Of a stretch of DNA of 36,695 nucleotides, positions 1 to 8,497 are shown piece by piece. Positions within the stretch are counted from its first letter, which is position 1, and each line of letters opens with the position of its first letter. A program made the translations under genes and the position numbers. The stretch spans positions 1-36,695 of the forward strand of contig CAJTSV010000023.1 in assembly GCA_910579075.1 (NCBI GenBank), given 5' to 3'. The notes under the pieces were generated by a model that worked only from the letters and a program-made list of their open reading frames with translations, was not told the origin of the DNA and ran no database searches. Source of the DNA: an uncultured Eubacterium sp. (GTDB lineage: Bacteria; Bacillota; Clostridia; Lachnospirales; Lachnospiraceae).

Positions 1-1862
1 GCAAGACCTTTACCATGGCCAACGTGATCGCACAGCTTAACAAGCCGACTTTGGTAATAGCGCACAATAAAACCTTAGCTGCACAGCTCTATGGTGAGTT
101 CAAGGAATTTTTCCCGGAGAATGCCGTAGAATACTTTGTGTCCTATTACGATTACTACCAGCCCGAAGCCTACGTCCCGTCTTCTGACACCTATATCGCC
201 AAGGATTCTTCGGTCAATGAGGAAATCGACAAGCTGCGCCTGTCTGCGACAGCGGCACTGTCAGAGCGCAGGGACGTTGTGGTTATTTCGAGCGTGTCCT
301 GTATTTACGGCCTGGGCAGCCCGGAAGATTTCCTGAATATGATGGTATCGCTGCGTCCGGGCATGGTGCGTGACCGGGATGATGTTATCCGTGACCTGAT
401 TGATATCCAGTATACAAGAAATGAAGCCGATTTTCACCGCGGCACATTCCGCGTGCGGGGCGACGTGCTGGAAATAATTCCGGCAAACAGCGCGGAGCGT
501 GCCGTGCGCGTGGAATTTTTCGGGGATGAAATAGACCGGATTACAGAAATCGATGTGCTGACCGGGGAAGTGAAGGCTGCACTGGAGCATGTGGCGATTT
601 TTCCGGCATCCCACTATGTCGTGCCGCAGGAAAAAATCAATCAGGCATGTGTAGAAATTGAAAAAGAGCTGGAAGAACGCATCCGGTATTTCAAAGGCGA
701 GGACAAGCTGTTAGAAGCACAGCGGATTTCGGAGCGGACAAACTTTGATATTGAGATGCTGCGGGAGACCGGATTTTGCAGCGGCATAGAAAACTATTCC
801 AGGCATCTGGCGGGGCTGGAGCCGGGGGCAACGCCGCTGACCCTGATGGAATATTTTAAAGAAGATTTCCTGATTATAATTGACGAATCCCATATTACCG
901 TGCCGCAGATACGGGGCATGTATGCCGGCGACCAGTCCAGGAAGACAACGCTTGTCGATTACGGCTTCCGCCTGCCGTCTGCGAAAGACAACCGCCCGCT
1001 GAACTTTGAAGAATTCGAATCCAAAATCGACCAGCTGCTGTTTGTATCTGCAACGCCGAGTGTTTACGAAAAGGAGCATGAGCTGCTGCGCGTCGAGCAG
1101 ATTATCCGCCCGACCGGACTGCTCGACCCGGAAATTTCCGTGCGCCCGGTAGATGGCCAGATTGACGACCTGATATCCGAGGTGCATAAAGAAACCGCAC
1201 AGAAGCATAAAGTGCTCATTACGACACTGACAAAACGGATGGCAGAAGACCTGACGGCTTATATGCAGGATGTCGGAATCCGGGTGAAATACCTGCACTC
1301 CGATATCGATACGCTGGAACGGGCCGAAATTATCCGCGATTTGCGCCTGGATGTGTTTGATGTGCTCGTCGGCATCAACCTGCTGCGTGAGGGCCTGGAC
1401 ATTCCGGAAATTACGCTGGTGGCGATTCTGGATGCGGACAAGGAAGGCTTCCTGCGTTCCGAAACCTCGCTGATACAGACCGTCGGAAGGGCTGCACGCA
1501 ACAGCGGGGGCCATGTTATCATGTATGCGGATAAGGTGACGGATTCCATGCGCATTGCAATCGAAGAAACAGGGCGCAGGCGCAAAATACAGCAGAAATA
1601 TAACGAAGAACACGGCATTACGCCAAAAACGATACAAAAAGCCGTGCGCGATTTAATCAGTATTTCCAAAAAAGTAGCGGCAGAGCAGCTGAACTTCGCA
1701 AAAGACCCGGAATCCATGAACCGCAGGGAGCTTGAAAAGCTGATTGCACAGGTAAAAAAGAAAATGGAAAGCGCAGCTGCGGACCTCAATTTCGAAGCTG
1801 CCGCCGAACTGCGTGACCAGATGATAAATTTGAAAGAAATGCTGCGGGATGCGCAGAAATAA
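1..1862 (+). CDS. uvrB: UvrABC excinuclease subunit B (5' end outside window)
   Basis: UvrB is the DNA-damage verification helicase subunit of bacterial nucleotide excision repair; it is loaded by UvrA and then recruits UvrC. The reading frame is open from base 3, where the first codons read KTFTMANVIAQ, the end of the Walker A loop, so roughly the first 40-50 residues lie outside the window. Visible family features are the beta-hairpin region (YYDYYQPEAYVP), helicase motif II (IIDESH), motif VI (QTVGRAARN) and a C-terminal UVR domain (LEKLIAQVKKKM, then FEAAAELRDQM) that contacts UvrC. The first internal ATG (base 15) lies inside the conserved P-loop region and is not the real start. uvrA follows after 52 bases, so the two are probably co-transcribed. 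Identification is secure. Confidence 0.97.
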   Translation, partial: KTFTMANVIAQLNKPTLVIAHNKTLAAQLYGEFKEFFPENAVEYFVSYYDYYQPEAYVPSSDTYIAKDSSVNEEIDKLRLSATAALSERRDVVVISSVSCIYGLGSPEDFLNMMVSLRPGMVRDRDDVIRDLIDIQYTRNEADFHRGTFRVRGDVLEIIPANSAERAVRVEFFGDEIDRITEIDVLTGEVKAALEHVAIFPASHYVVPQEKINQACVEIEKELEERIRYFKGEDKLLEAQRISERTNFDIEMLRETGFCSGIENYSRHLAGLEPGATPLTLMEYFKEDFLIIIDESHITVPQIRGMYAGDQSRKTTLVDYGFRLPSAKDNRPLNFEEFESKIDQLLFVSATPSVYEKEHELLRVEQIIRPTGLLDPEISVRPVDGQIDDLISEVHKETAQKHKVLITTLTKRMAEDLTAYMQDVGIRVKYLHSDIDTLERAEIIRDLRLDVFDVLVGINLLREGLDIPEITLVAILDADKEGFLRSETSLIQTVGRAARNSGGHVIMYADKVTDSMRIAIEETGRRRKIQQKYNEEHGITPKTIQKAVRDLISISKKVAAEQLNFAKDPESMNRRELEKLIAQVKKKMESAAADLNFEAAAELRDQMINLKEMLRDAQK

Positions 1863-1914
1863 CAGGTACAGCGGTAAACAGGGATGAAAGAAAAATATAG
1901 AGAGAAGATTCAAA

Positions 1915-4767
1915 ATGAGCAGAGAAAGAAAATATATCAAAATACGCGGAGCAAACGAGCACAATCTGAAAAATATTGACCTGGATATTCCGAGGGACGA
2001 GTTTGTAGTTCTGACCGGACTGAGCGGTTCCGGGAAATCCTCACTGGCATTTGATACGATTTATGCAGAAGGCCAGCGGCGCTATATGGAATCCCTGTCT
2101 TCCTATGCAAGGCAGTTTTTGGGGCAGGCAGAAAAACCGGATGTGGAAAAAATCGAGGGCCTGTCCCCGGCGATATCCATTGACCAGAAATCAACAAACC
2201 GCAATCCGCGTTCGACCGTCGGCACGGTAACGGAAATCTATGATTATTTCCGTCTTCTTTATGCGCGTATCGGAATTCCGCACTGCCCGAAGTGCGGCAA
2301 GGAAATCAAAAAGCAGACGGTAGACCAGATGACAGACCAGCTTCTGTCGCTGCCGGAGCGCACCAAAATCCAGCTGCTGGCACCTGTCGTGCGCGGCCGC
2401 AAAGGGACGCACCAGAAAATGCTCGAGCAGGCAAAGCGCAGCGGCTATGTCCGGGTCATTGCTGACGGAAATATGTATGAGCTGACCGAAGAAATCCCGC
2501 TGGAAAAAAATAAAAAGCACAATATCGAGATTGTCGTAGACCGCCTGATTGTCAAAGAAGGCGTTGACAAGAGAATGACCGATTCCATAGAAAGCGTGCT
2601 GGAGCTGTCCGGCGGGCTTTTAATGGCGGAAGTCCACAGGCCGGATGAGGATGAGCCGCAGATGATGCAGTTTTCAGACAGCTTTGCCTGTCCAGACTGC
2701 GGCATCAGTGTGGATGAAATAGAGCCGAGAAGCTTTTCTTTTAACAATCCGTTCGGTGCCTGTCCGGACTGCTTCGGGCTGGGCTATAAAATGGAGTTTG
2801 ACGAGGATTTGATGATACCGGACAAATCCTTAAGCATCGCAGACGGCGCAATACAGGTGATGGGCTGGCAGTCCTGCACCGATCCGTCGAGCTATACCTA
2901 TGCCACGCTGCAGGCATTGTCCGAAGCGTATGGGTTTGACCTGGACACGCCGTATGAGGAGCTTTCGCAAGACGTCCGCAATATGCTGGTGAACGGGGCA
3001 GACCGGGAAGTAAAGGTTCATTATAAGGGGGTGCGCGGCGAAGGCATCTATGACGTGCTTTTTGAAGGACTGATAAAAAATGCAGGGCGCAGGTACCGCG
3101 AGACCGGTTCTGATACGATGAAGCAGCAGTATGAGGAATTTATGCGCGTGACGCCGTGCAAGGCCTGCGGCGGCCAGCGCCTGAAAAAAGAAGCGCTTGC
3201 CGTAACCGTATGTGACAAAAATATTTATGAAGTGACCAATCTTTCGGTGAAAAAGCTGAAGGAATTTATGGGCAGCATGAGCCTGACCAGGCAGCAGGAG
3301 ATGATTGGCGCGCAGATTATCCGGGAAATCCGTGCCAGGGTCGGTTTTCTTGCAGAAGTCGGCCTGGATTACCTGTCACTGGGCCGCGGCACAGGCACGC
3401 TGTCCGGCGGCGAGGCTCAGCGCATCCGCCTGGCGACGCAGATTGGCTCCGGCCTTGTGGGCGTTGCCTATATTCTGGATGAGCCAAGTATCGGGCTGCA
3501 CCAGCGTGACAATGACAAGCTGCTTGCTGCGCTGCGCAACCTGCAGAACCTGGGCAATACGCTGATTGTGGTCGAGCACGATGAAGATACGATGCGTGCG
3601 GCCGATTTTATCGTTGATATCGGGCCTGGCGCAGGAGCGCACGGCGGCGAGGTAATCGTAACCGGAACCGCGGAAGAAATCATGGCAAACCCGGATTCCA
3701 TTACCGGAGCTTATCTGAGCGGGCGCTTGAAAATCCCGGTTCCGCAGCAGCGCAAGGCTCCGTCCGGCTGGCTGACAGTCAAAGGGGCAAAAGAGAACAA
3801 CCTGAAAAATATAGACGTGAAAATTCCGCTCGGCATCATGACCTGTATTACTGGCGTTTCCGGCTCGGGAAAAAGCTCGCTGACCAATGAAATTTTATAT
3901 AAGGCCATGGCGAAAAAGCTAAACCGTGCCCGGTGCATTCCTGGCAGGCATGACAAAATACTCGGCCTGGAACAGCTGGATAAGGTGATTGACATCGACC
4001 AGTCTCCAATCGGGCGCACGCCGCGCTCCAATCCGGCTACTTATACCGGAGTCTTTGACATGATACGAGACCTGTTCGCTGCTACGCCGGATGCAAAAGC
4101 ACGCGGCTACAAAAAGGGCCGTTTCAGCTTTAATGTCAAAGGCGGGCGCTGCGAGGCATGCGCCGGGGACGGGATTTTAAAAATCGAAATGCACTTTTTG
4201 CCGGATGTCTATGTGCCGTGCGAGGTGTGCCAGGGCAGGCGGTATAACCGCGAAACGCTCGATGTGAAATACAAGGGAAAGAGCATTTACGATGTGCTGA
4301 ATATGACCGTGGAAGAAGCGCTCGGCTTTTTCCAGAACATCCCGTCCATTGAGCGCAAAATCCAGACACTGTACGATGTCGGCCTTTCCTATATCAAGCT
4401 TGGCCAGCCGTCCACGGAGCTGTCCGGCGGAGAAGCGCAGCGCATCAAGCTTGCCACGGAATTAAGCCGCCGCAGCACCGGAAAGACCGTGTACATTCTG
4501 GACGAGCCGACGACCGGGCTGCATTTTGCGGATGTGCACAAGCTCGTTGAGATTCTGCACCGCCTGTCTGACGGCGGCAATACGGTGATTGTCATTGAGC
4601 ACAACCTGGATGTGATTAAGACAGCGGATTATATTATAGACATGGGACCGGAAGGCGGCGACGGCGGCGGAACGGTCATTGCGCAGGGCACGCCGGAGGA
4701 AGTAGCGCAGATACCGGAGTCTTATACCGGACAGTATGTAAAGAAATACCTTGGGGATTGTATATAA
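1915..4767 (+). CDS. uvrA: UvrABC excinuclease subunit A
   Basis: UvrA is the dimeric ABC-type ATPase that finds bulky DNA lesions and loads UvrB. The 950-residue product has the usual family length and two ABC modules. The first Walker A reads GLSGSGKSSLAFDTIYAEG and the second GVSGSGKSSLTNEILYKAM. Two ABC signatures are visible (TLSGGEAQRIRLATQIGSG and ELSGGEAQRIKLATELSRR). Zinc-binding CxxC pairs occur in the insertion domain (CPKCG, CPDCG, CPDCFG, CKACGG) and in the C-terminal zinc module (CEACAGDG, CEVCQGRR). The ATG start is preceded by an AG-rich stretch (agagagaag) about 10 bases upstream. The preceding gene is uvrB. No strong hairpin terminator was found directly after the stop. Confidence 0.98.
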   Translation: MSRERKYIKIRGANEHNLKNIDLDIPRDEFVVLTGLSGSGKSSLAFDTIYAEGQRRYMESLSSYARQFLGQAEKPDVEKIEGLSPAISIDQKSTNRNPRSTVGTVTEIYDYFRLLYARIGIPHCPKCGKEIKKQTVDQMTDQLLSLPERTKIQLLAPVVRGRKGTHQKMLEQAKRSGYVRVIADGNMYELTEEIPLEKNKKHNIEIVVDRLIVKEGVDKRMTDSIESVLELSGGLLMAEVHRPDEDEPQMMQFSDSFACPDCGISVDEIEPRSFSFNNPFGACPDCFGLGYKMEFDEDLMIPDKSLSIADGAIQVMGWQSCTDPSSYTYATLQALSEAYGFDLDTPYEELSQDVRNMLVNGADREVKVHYKGVRGEGIYDVLFEGLIKNAGRRYRETGSDTMKQQYEEFMRVTPCKACGGQRLKKEALAVTVCDKNIYEVTNLSVKKLKEFMGSMSLTRQQEMIGAQIIREIRARVGFLAEVGLDYLSLGRGTGTLSGGEAQRIRLATQIGSGLVGVAYILDEPSIGLHQRDNDKLLAALRNLQNLGNTLIVVEHDEDTMRAADFIVDIGPGAGAHGGEVIVTGTAEEIMANPDSITGAYLSGRLKIPVPQQRKAPSGWLTVKGAKENNLKNIDVKIPLGIMTCITGVSGSGKSSLTNEILYKAMAKKLNRARCIPGRHDKILGLEQLDKVIDIDQSPIGRTPRSNPATYTGVFDMIRDLFAATPDAKARGYKKGRFSFNVKGGRCEACAGDGILKIEMHFLPDVYVPCEVCQGRRYNRETLDVKYKGKSIYDVLNMTVEEALGFFQNIPSIERKIQTLYDVGLSYIKLGQPSTELSGGEAQRIKLATELSRRSTGKTVYILDEPTTGLHFADVHKLVEILHRLSDGGNTVIVIEHNLDVIKTADYIIDMGPEGGDGGGTVIAQGTPEEVAQIPESYTGQYVKKYLGDCI

Positions 4768-4789
4768 AAGGAAAATCCAGAATTCCCCA

Positions 4790-4818
4790 TTGCATTTCCA
4801 GCCGCAGGGCTCTATAAT
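4790..4818 (+). promoter_or_regulatory. Candidate sigma-A promoter (distal, upstream of mbl)
   Basis: TTGCAT (4790-4795), 17-base spacer, perfect TATAAT (4813-4818). Spacing is ideal and the -10 perfect; the -35 keeps only the TTG. It starts 22 bases after the uvrA stop and would give a leader of about 265 nt ahead of mbl. Confidence 0.45.
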
Positions 4819-4944
4819 AGAAGCAGTGTTCCGGCAGAATATCTGTTTTCATCTTATATTTGCTTTTCGGATTAGAGAATTTGCACAAAATAATTTCGTG
4901 GAAATTACGAAAAAATTAAAATTGTGTGAAAAATAAAAAAGTGC

Positions 4945-4973
4945 TATGAAAAATGGAATTTATTGTATATAAT
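4945..4973 (+). promoter_or_regulatory. Candidate promoter (proximal, upstream of mbl)
   Basis: Perfect TATAAT at 4968-4973; the hexamer 17 bases upstream (TATGAA, 4945-4950) barely resembles a sigma-A -35. It could be a weak promoter or one read by another sigma factor. Confidence 0.35.
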
Positions 4974-5089
4974 AGGAGATAATATGGCAAAATAGCTAAT
5001 AGCATACCCGCAGGAACCAATGGAATATCCATGGGCCTGATACTATAAATACAACATGCAAAAAGTAAGATGAAAGGGGATATCTGTAC

Positions 5090-6085
5090 ATGATGGGAGC
5101 AGATATTGGAATTGATTTAGGAACAGCCAGTATATTAGTGTATATTAAAGGAAAAGGCGTCGTATTAAAAGAACCTTCCGTAGTCGCATTTGACCGCGAC
5201 ACGAATAAGATTAAGGCGATAGGAGAAGAAGCCCGGCTGATGCTGGGGCGCACGCCAGGCAATATCGTAGCTGTGCGTCCCTTGCGCCAGGGGGTTATTT
5301 CCGATTATACAGTAACGGAGAAGATGATTAAATACTTCATCCAGAAAGCACTTGGCAAAAAAAGCTTCCGTAAGCCGCGCATCAGTGTCTGCGTGCCGAG
5401 CGGCGTAACCGAGGTCGAGAAAAAAGCCGTAGAAGATGCAACCTACCAGGCAGGAGCCAGGGAAGTCATGATTATAGAAGAACCGATTGCAGCAGCAATC
5501 GGGGCAGGCATTGATATTTCAAGGCCATGCGGAAACATGATTGTGGATATCGGCGGCGGCACGGCGGATATCGCGGTCATTTCGCTTGGCGGCTCGGTTG
5601 TCAGCACTTCGATAAAAATTGCCGGGGATGACTTTGACGAAGCAATTGTCCGGTATATGAGAAAGAAACACAACCTGCTGATTGGCGAGCGCACGGCTGA
5701 GGATATCAAAATCAAAATCGGTACCTGCTATCCGCTGGCACAGCCGGAAACGATAGACGTGCGCGGGCGCAATCTCGTAACCGGGCTGCCAAAGACCGTT
5801 ACGGTATCATCCGAGGAGACAGAGGAAGCGCTGCGGGAAGCGACACTGCAGATTGTGGAAGCTGTCCACAGCGTCCTGGAAAAAACACCGCCGGAACTGG
5901 CAGCTGACGTGGCTGACCGCGGCATTGTGCTCACAGGCGGCGGAGCGCTGCTGCGTGGCCTGGAAGAACTGATTGAGGAAAAGACAGGCATTAATACGAT
6001 GACTGCCGAGGAGCCGATGACCTGTGTTGCTGTCGGTACCGGCAAATTTGTAGAATTCCTGGCAGGAAAGCGCGACGATGATTAA
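5090..6085 (+). CDS. mbl: Mbl/MreB-type bacterial actin homologue
   Basis: Cytoplasmic actin-like ATPase that forms membrane-bound filaments guiding lateral peptidoglycan synthesis. The 331-residue length is typical. The actin-fold phosphate-binding loops are visible: phosphate 1 (DIGIDLGTASILVYIKGKG, N-terminus), phosphate 2 (MIVDIGGGTADIAVISLGG, about residues 149-167) and the adenosine loop (GIVLTGGGALLRGLEEL). The stretch LLIGERTAEDIKIKIG is characteristic of the MreB/Mbl group. I favour Mbl over MreB because the next genes are FlgF/FlgG-type, matching Bacillus subtilis mbl-flhO-flhP, and because no mreC/mreD follows. Two ATGs are adjacent (5090, 5093); the Shine-Dalgarno aaagggg about 10 bases upstream fits the first. 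In B. subtilis, spoIIID precedes mbl; here uvrA does. Confidence 0.9.
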   Translation: MMGADIGIDLGTASILVYIKGKGVVLKEPSVVAFDRDTNKIKAIGEEARLMLGRTPGNIVAVRPLRQGVISDYTVTEKMIKYFIQKALGKKSFRKPRISVCVPSGVTEVEKKAVEDATYQAGAREVMIIEEPIAAAIGAGIDISRPCGNMIVDIGGGTADIAVISLGGSVVSTSIKIAGDDFDEAIVRYMRKKHNLLIGERTAEDIKIKIGTCYPLAQPETIDVRGRNLVTGLPKTVTVSSEETEEALREATLQIVEAVHSVLEKTPPELAADVADRGIVLTGGGALLRGLEELIEEKTGINTMTAEEPMTCVAVGTGKFVEFLAGKRDDD

Positions 6086-6139
6086 ATGCAGTTATCGGGA
6101 TTACAGATGGGAAAGCAGGAAGGAAAAGGAGTATAGCAT

Positions 6140-6946
6140 ATGGTAAAGGGATTATACACAGCATGGACAGGAATGGTCAATGAAATGAACCGGCTGGATG
6201 TCATTACAAACAACCTGGCAAATGCAGATACGAACGGCTATAAAAAAGAAGGTGCTACAGCAGAGTCCTTTAAAACGCAGCTGGCTATGAGAATCAAGGA
6301 TTCTTCTGTGCCGACCTGGCGTGCCAGGGCGATTGGCGATGTCAATATGGGTGTCAAAATCGGAGAGACCTATACCGACTATACCCAGGGCAGCTTCAAA
6401 GTGACAGATAATAAATATGACTGCGCCATAGACGGCAACGGTTTTTTTGCAGTTTCCTTTACCGATAAAGACGGCAATACTTCTGTGAAATATACAAGGG
6501 ACGGTGCATTTACCATCAGCACGGACGGATTCCTGCGTACAAAGGACGGGGATTTTATCCTGAACCAGAACGGTGCACAAAACGGTGACCCGGGAGCAAA
6601 CAATTATATCCAGCTTGACCCGAATGTGGATTTTACAATTGATAAAGCAGGCTTTATTTACCAGAATGACCAGCTCGTCGGACAGCTGGGGCTGGTGGAC
6701 TTTGAAAATTATGACTTTTTATCCAAATATGGTGAAAATATGTATGACCTTGTGGACGGAGGACAGGTCATAGCTTCCAATGCGAATATTGAGCAGGGAT
6801 ATATCGAAGCGTCCAATGTGAAAGTCGTAGACGAAATGGTTACGATGATTACCGTTGCACGCGCTTATGAATCGAACCAGAAAATGATACAGACATTTGA
6901 TACCATGATTGAAAAGGCTGTAAATCAGGTAGGCCGGGTAAACTAA
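6140..6946 (+). CDS. flhO: Flagellar basal-body rod/hook protein, FlgF/FlgG family (FlhO-like)
   Basis: Extracytoplasmic structural protein of the flagellar rod. The N-terminus (MVKGLYTAWTGM, then ITNNLANADTNGYKKEG) is the conserved coiled-coil and NNLAN motif of axial flagellar proteins. The middle has the FlgE/F/G module (IDGNGFFAVS, YTRDGAFTISTDGFL). The C-terminus ends in the paired helix (YIEASNVKVVDEMVTMI, then RAYESNQKMIQTFDTM). At 268 residues it matches FlgF/FlgG rather than the longer hook protein FlgE. It lies 54 bases after mbl behind a good ribosome site (aaaggag, about 6124-6130). In B. subtilis this position is held by flhO. Telling FlgF from FlgG needs a phylogeny; the symbol rests on synteny. 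Such proteins leave through the flagellar type III apparatus and have no signal peptide, and none is seen. Confidence 0.88.
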   Translation: MVKGLYTAWTGMVNEMNRLDVITNNLANADTNGYKKEGATAESFKTQLAMRIKDSSVPTWRARAIGDVNMGVKIGETYTDYTQGSFKVTDNKYDCAIDGNGFFAVSFTDKDGNTSVKYTRDGAFTISTDGFLRTKDGDFILNQNGAQNGDPGANNYIQLDPNVDFTIDKAGFIYQNDQLVGQLGLVDFENYDFLSKYGENMYDLVDGGQVIASNANIEQGYIEASNVKVVDEMVTMITVARAYESNQKMIQTFDTMIEKAVNQVGRVN

Positions 6947-7122
6947 GGAATACGGAAAACTAAAATCTGAATCCTAAAATCAAAATCAGATAAAAACCGC
7001 AGGAAATGCCTGGCAGATATTATGAAAACGGCACTTTCTGCCGATAACATATTTATGTGAACAGAGTTTGACCACGGAAGGCAAAGCAGGGCAAGGAGTG
7101 CCGTGGAAGGAGAATAACAGTT

Positions 7123-7938
7123 ATGATGAGAGCATTATGGAGCGCAGCATCCGGCATGCGTGCACAGCAGTCGAATGTAGATGCGATTTCCAACAATCTG
7201 GCAAATGTCAATACAACTGGCTACAAAACGGAAAAGCCGGAATTCAAGACATTATTATATCAAACGATTCAGACAGAAACAACGACCGCAAACGGAGCAC
7301 AGAAGCCGATTTCTGCACAGGTCGGACTCGGTACCAGGCTGGCGTCGGTGACATCCAATTTCCAGCAGGGGCATGCACAGGATGTTGACAGCAACAGTGC
7401 CGTTATGATAGAAGGCGATGGGCTGTTCGGAGTCAGCGGCAGGGACAATCAGGTTTATTATACAAGAAATGGTGACTTTTTCTGGAGCCAGGGGCAGAAC
7501 GGCCTGACATTATGTACCTCGGAAGGATATCAGGTTATGGACACAAACGGCAATGAGATTATTCTTCCAGATGAAGTAGATGCAAGCCGTGTCATGATAT
7601 CGACAGATGGCGTTGTCGGATATATGGACCCGCAGAATGAGTATGTGCCGCTGAACCAGACCATTGGGCTGTGGCAGTTTAACAACGACGCAGGACTTCA
7701 GAAAATTTCCGGTACATACTATCTGGAAACAGCAGCATCCGGCATGCCGATGAATGAAGCGACCACGCCGGGATTAAGGCGGAGCAGTGTCATTCAGGGA
7801 TTTCTGGAAGGCTCCAACGTACAGGTAGCAGATGAAATGGTAAATATGATTGTGGCACAGAGAGCCTATGAATTAAACTCCAGGGCAATCACAACGTCTG
7901 ATACGATGTTAGAGCAGGCAAATAACCTGAAACGATAG
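7123..7938 (+). CDS. flgG: Flagellar basal-body rod protein FlgG-type (FlhP-like)
   Basis: Second axial flagellar rod protein, 271 residues, paralogous to the gene before it. The N-terminus MMRALWSAASGMRAQQSNVD followed by ISNNLANVNTTGYKTEKPEF is classic FlgG. The central module (YTRNGDFFWSQGQNGL) and the C-terminal helix (GSNVQVADEMVNMIVAQRAYELNSRAI) agree. The start is one of two adjacent ATGs (7123/7126) behind aaggag. The 176-base gap before it contains small hairpins, one of which (ccacgg 7071-7076 with ccgtgg 7101-7106) abuts the ribosome site. In B. subtilis the equivalent place is flhP. Function as distal rod is inferred from family. Confidence 0.92.
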   Translation: MMRALWSAASGMRAQQSNVDAISNNLANVNTTGYKTEKPEFKTLLYQTIQTETTTANGAQKPISAQVGLGTRLASVTSNFQQGHAQDVDSNSAVMIEGDGLFGVSGRDNQVYYTRNGDFFWSQGQNGLTLCTSEGYQVMDTNGNEIILPDEVDASRVMISTDGVVGYMDPQNEYVPLNQTIGLWQFNNDAGLQKISGTYYLETAASGMPMNEATTPGLRRSSVIQGFLEGSNVQVADEMVNMIVAQRAYELNSRAITTSDTMLEQANNLKR

Positions 7939-7952
7939 GGGGCGGGTAATTC

Positions 7953-8309
7953 ATGAGCATAGGAATAAATGGACTGAATTCTTACATTGACCCGTCAGTG
8001 GCAGGTGCGGCTTCCGGCACAAAGCTGTCAGAAAAACTGGGAAAGTCAGATTCTGACACTTCCGCAGAGGAATTAAAGGAAGTCTGCCGGGAATTTGAAT
8101 CTTATTTTCTCGAGCAGGTATACAAGGAAATGTTTAAAACAATTGGCAGTGAAGAAGGCGACGGGCCGCTGGGCTCGCTTGTCGATTATTTCAAGGACGG
8201 TGCAATCCAGTCGCTTGCTGCACAGACGACAGAACAGTCAGGCGGGCCGCTTGCGCAGCAGCTGTATGAACAGATGAAGCGCAACTACGGGATTACCGAG
8301 GAGTCATAA
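7953..8309 (+). CDS. FlgJ-type rod-binding protein (N-terminal domain only)
   Basis: 118-residue protein matching the N-terminal rod-binding domain of FlgJ, which assists polymerisation of the flagellar rod. The conserved core is visible: LKEVCREFESYFLEQVYKEM, then a loop rich in G and E, then GPLGSLVDYFKDGAIQSLA and the C-terminal GGPLAQQLYEQMKRNYG. The muramidase domain found in enterobacterial FlgJ is absent, as is usual in Firmicutes, where wall cutting is done by a separate enzyme. It starts 14 bases after flgG behind a G-rich ribosome site (ggggcgg) and is the last gene before a strong terminator, so the mbl-flagellar set forms one unit. The gene is small but clearly real. Confidence 0.85.
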   Translation: MSIGINGLNSYIDPSVAGAASGTKLSEKLGKSDSDTSAEELKEVCREFESYFLEQVYKEMFKTIGSEEGDGPLGSLVDYFKDGAIQSLAAQTTEQSGGPLAQQLYEQMKRNYGITEES

Positions 8310-8394
8310 GCGGTTTTCGTATCTGCAGGCCGTCTGGCACAGGGAAGATACGCACAGCTTGGGCTGTATGGAAAAAGTATAGGTAGAATCAGGA

Positions 8395-8445
8395 ATGCAG
8401 GATGCTGTCAGCTGCAATATACAGACAGTGTCCTGCATATTTTGT
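8395..8445 (+). terminator. Intrinsic terminator after the mbl-flagellar cluster
   Basis: 15-bp stem: left arm 8395-8409 (atgcaggatgctgtc), right arm 8424-8438 (gacagtgtcctgcat), with two G-U wobbles and a 14-base loop, followed by a short T-rich tail (attttgt). The tail is weaker than ideal but the stem is long and correctly placed. Confidence 0.75.
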
Positions 8446-8497
8446 CATATAGAAAAAATACTTTGATGCAGGATGAAAGGCTGGCGGGGAGAGAACA

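Larger units (their letters stand above)
4768..5089 (+). promoter_or_regulatory. Intergenic region upstream of mbl with two promoter candidates
   Basis: This 322-base gap has no convincing gene; the only open frame (about 60 codons) looks like chance. It holds two -10 matches. One is TATAAT at 4813-4818, exactly 17 bases after TTGCAT at 4790-4795 (a 3/6 match to the -35 consensus). The other is TATAAT at 4968-4973, about 117 bases before the mbl start, with only a poor -35. Between them lies an AT-rich stretch (about 4855-4935) that could help promoter activity. The mbl Shine-Dalgarno (aaagggg, about 5073-5079) lies at the 3' end. No riboswitch fold was recognised. Confidence 0.5.

Noticed and set aside
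711..1637. 308-codon open frame on the minus strand inside uvrB
   Set aside because: Lies wholly antisense to a conserved gene; its translation is rich in Arg/His/Cys/Phe with no recognisable domain and no ribosome site. A shadow frame.
8442..8470. TTGTCA (8442-8447) as a -35 for recD2
   Set aside because: No acceptable -10 hexamer at 16-18 bases downstream; also inside the terminator tail.
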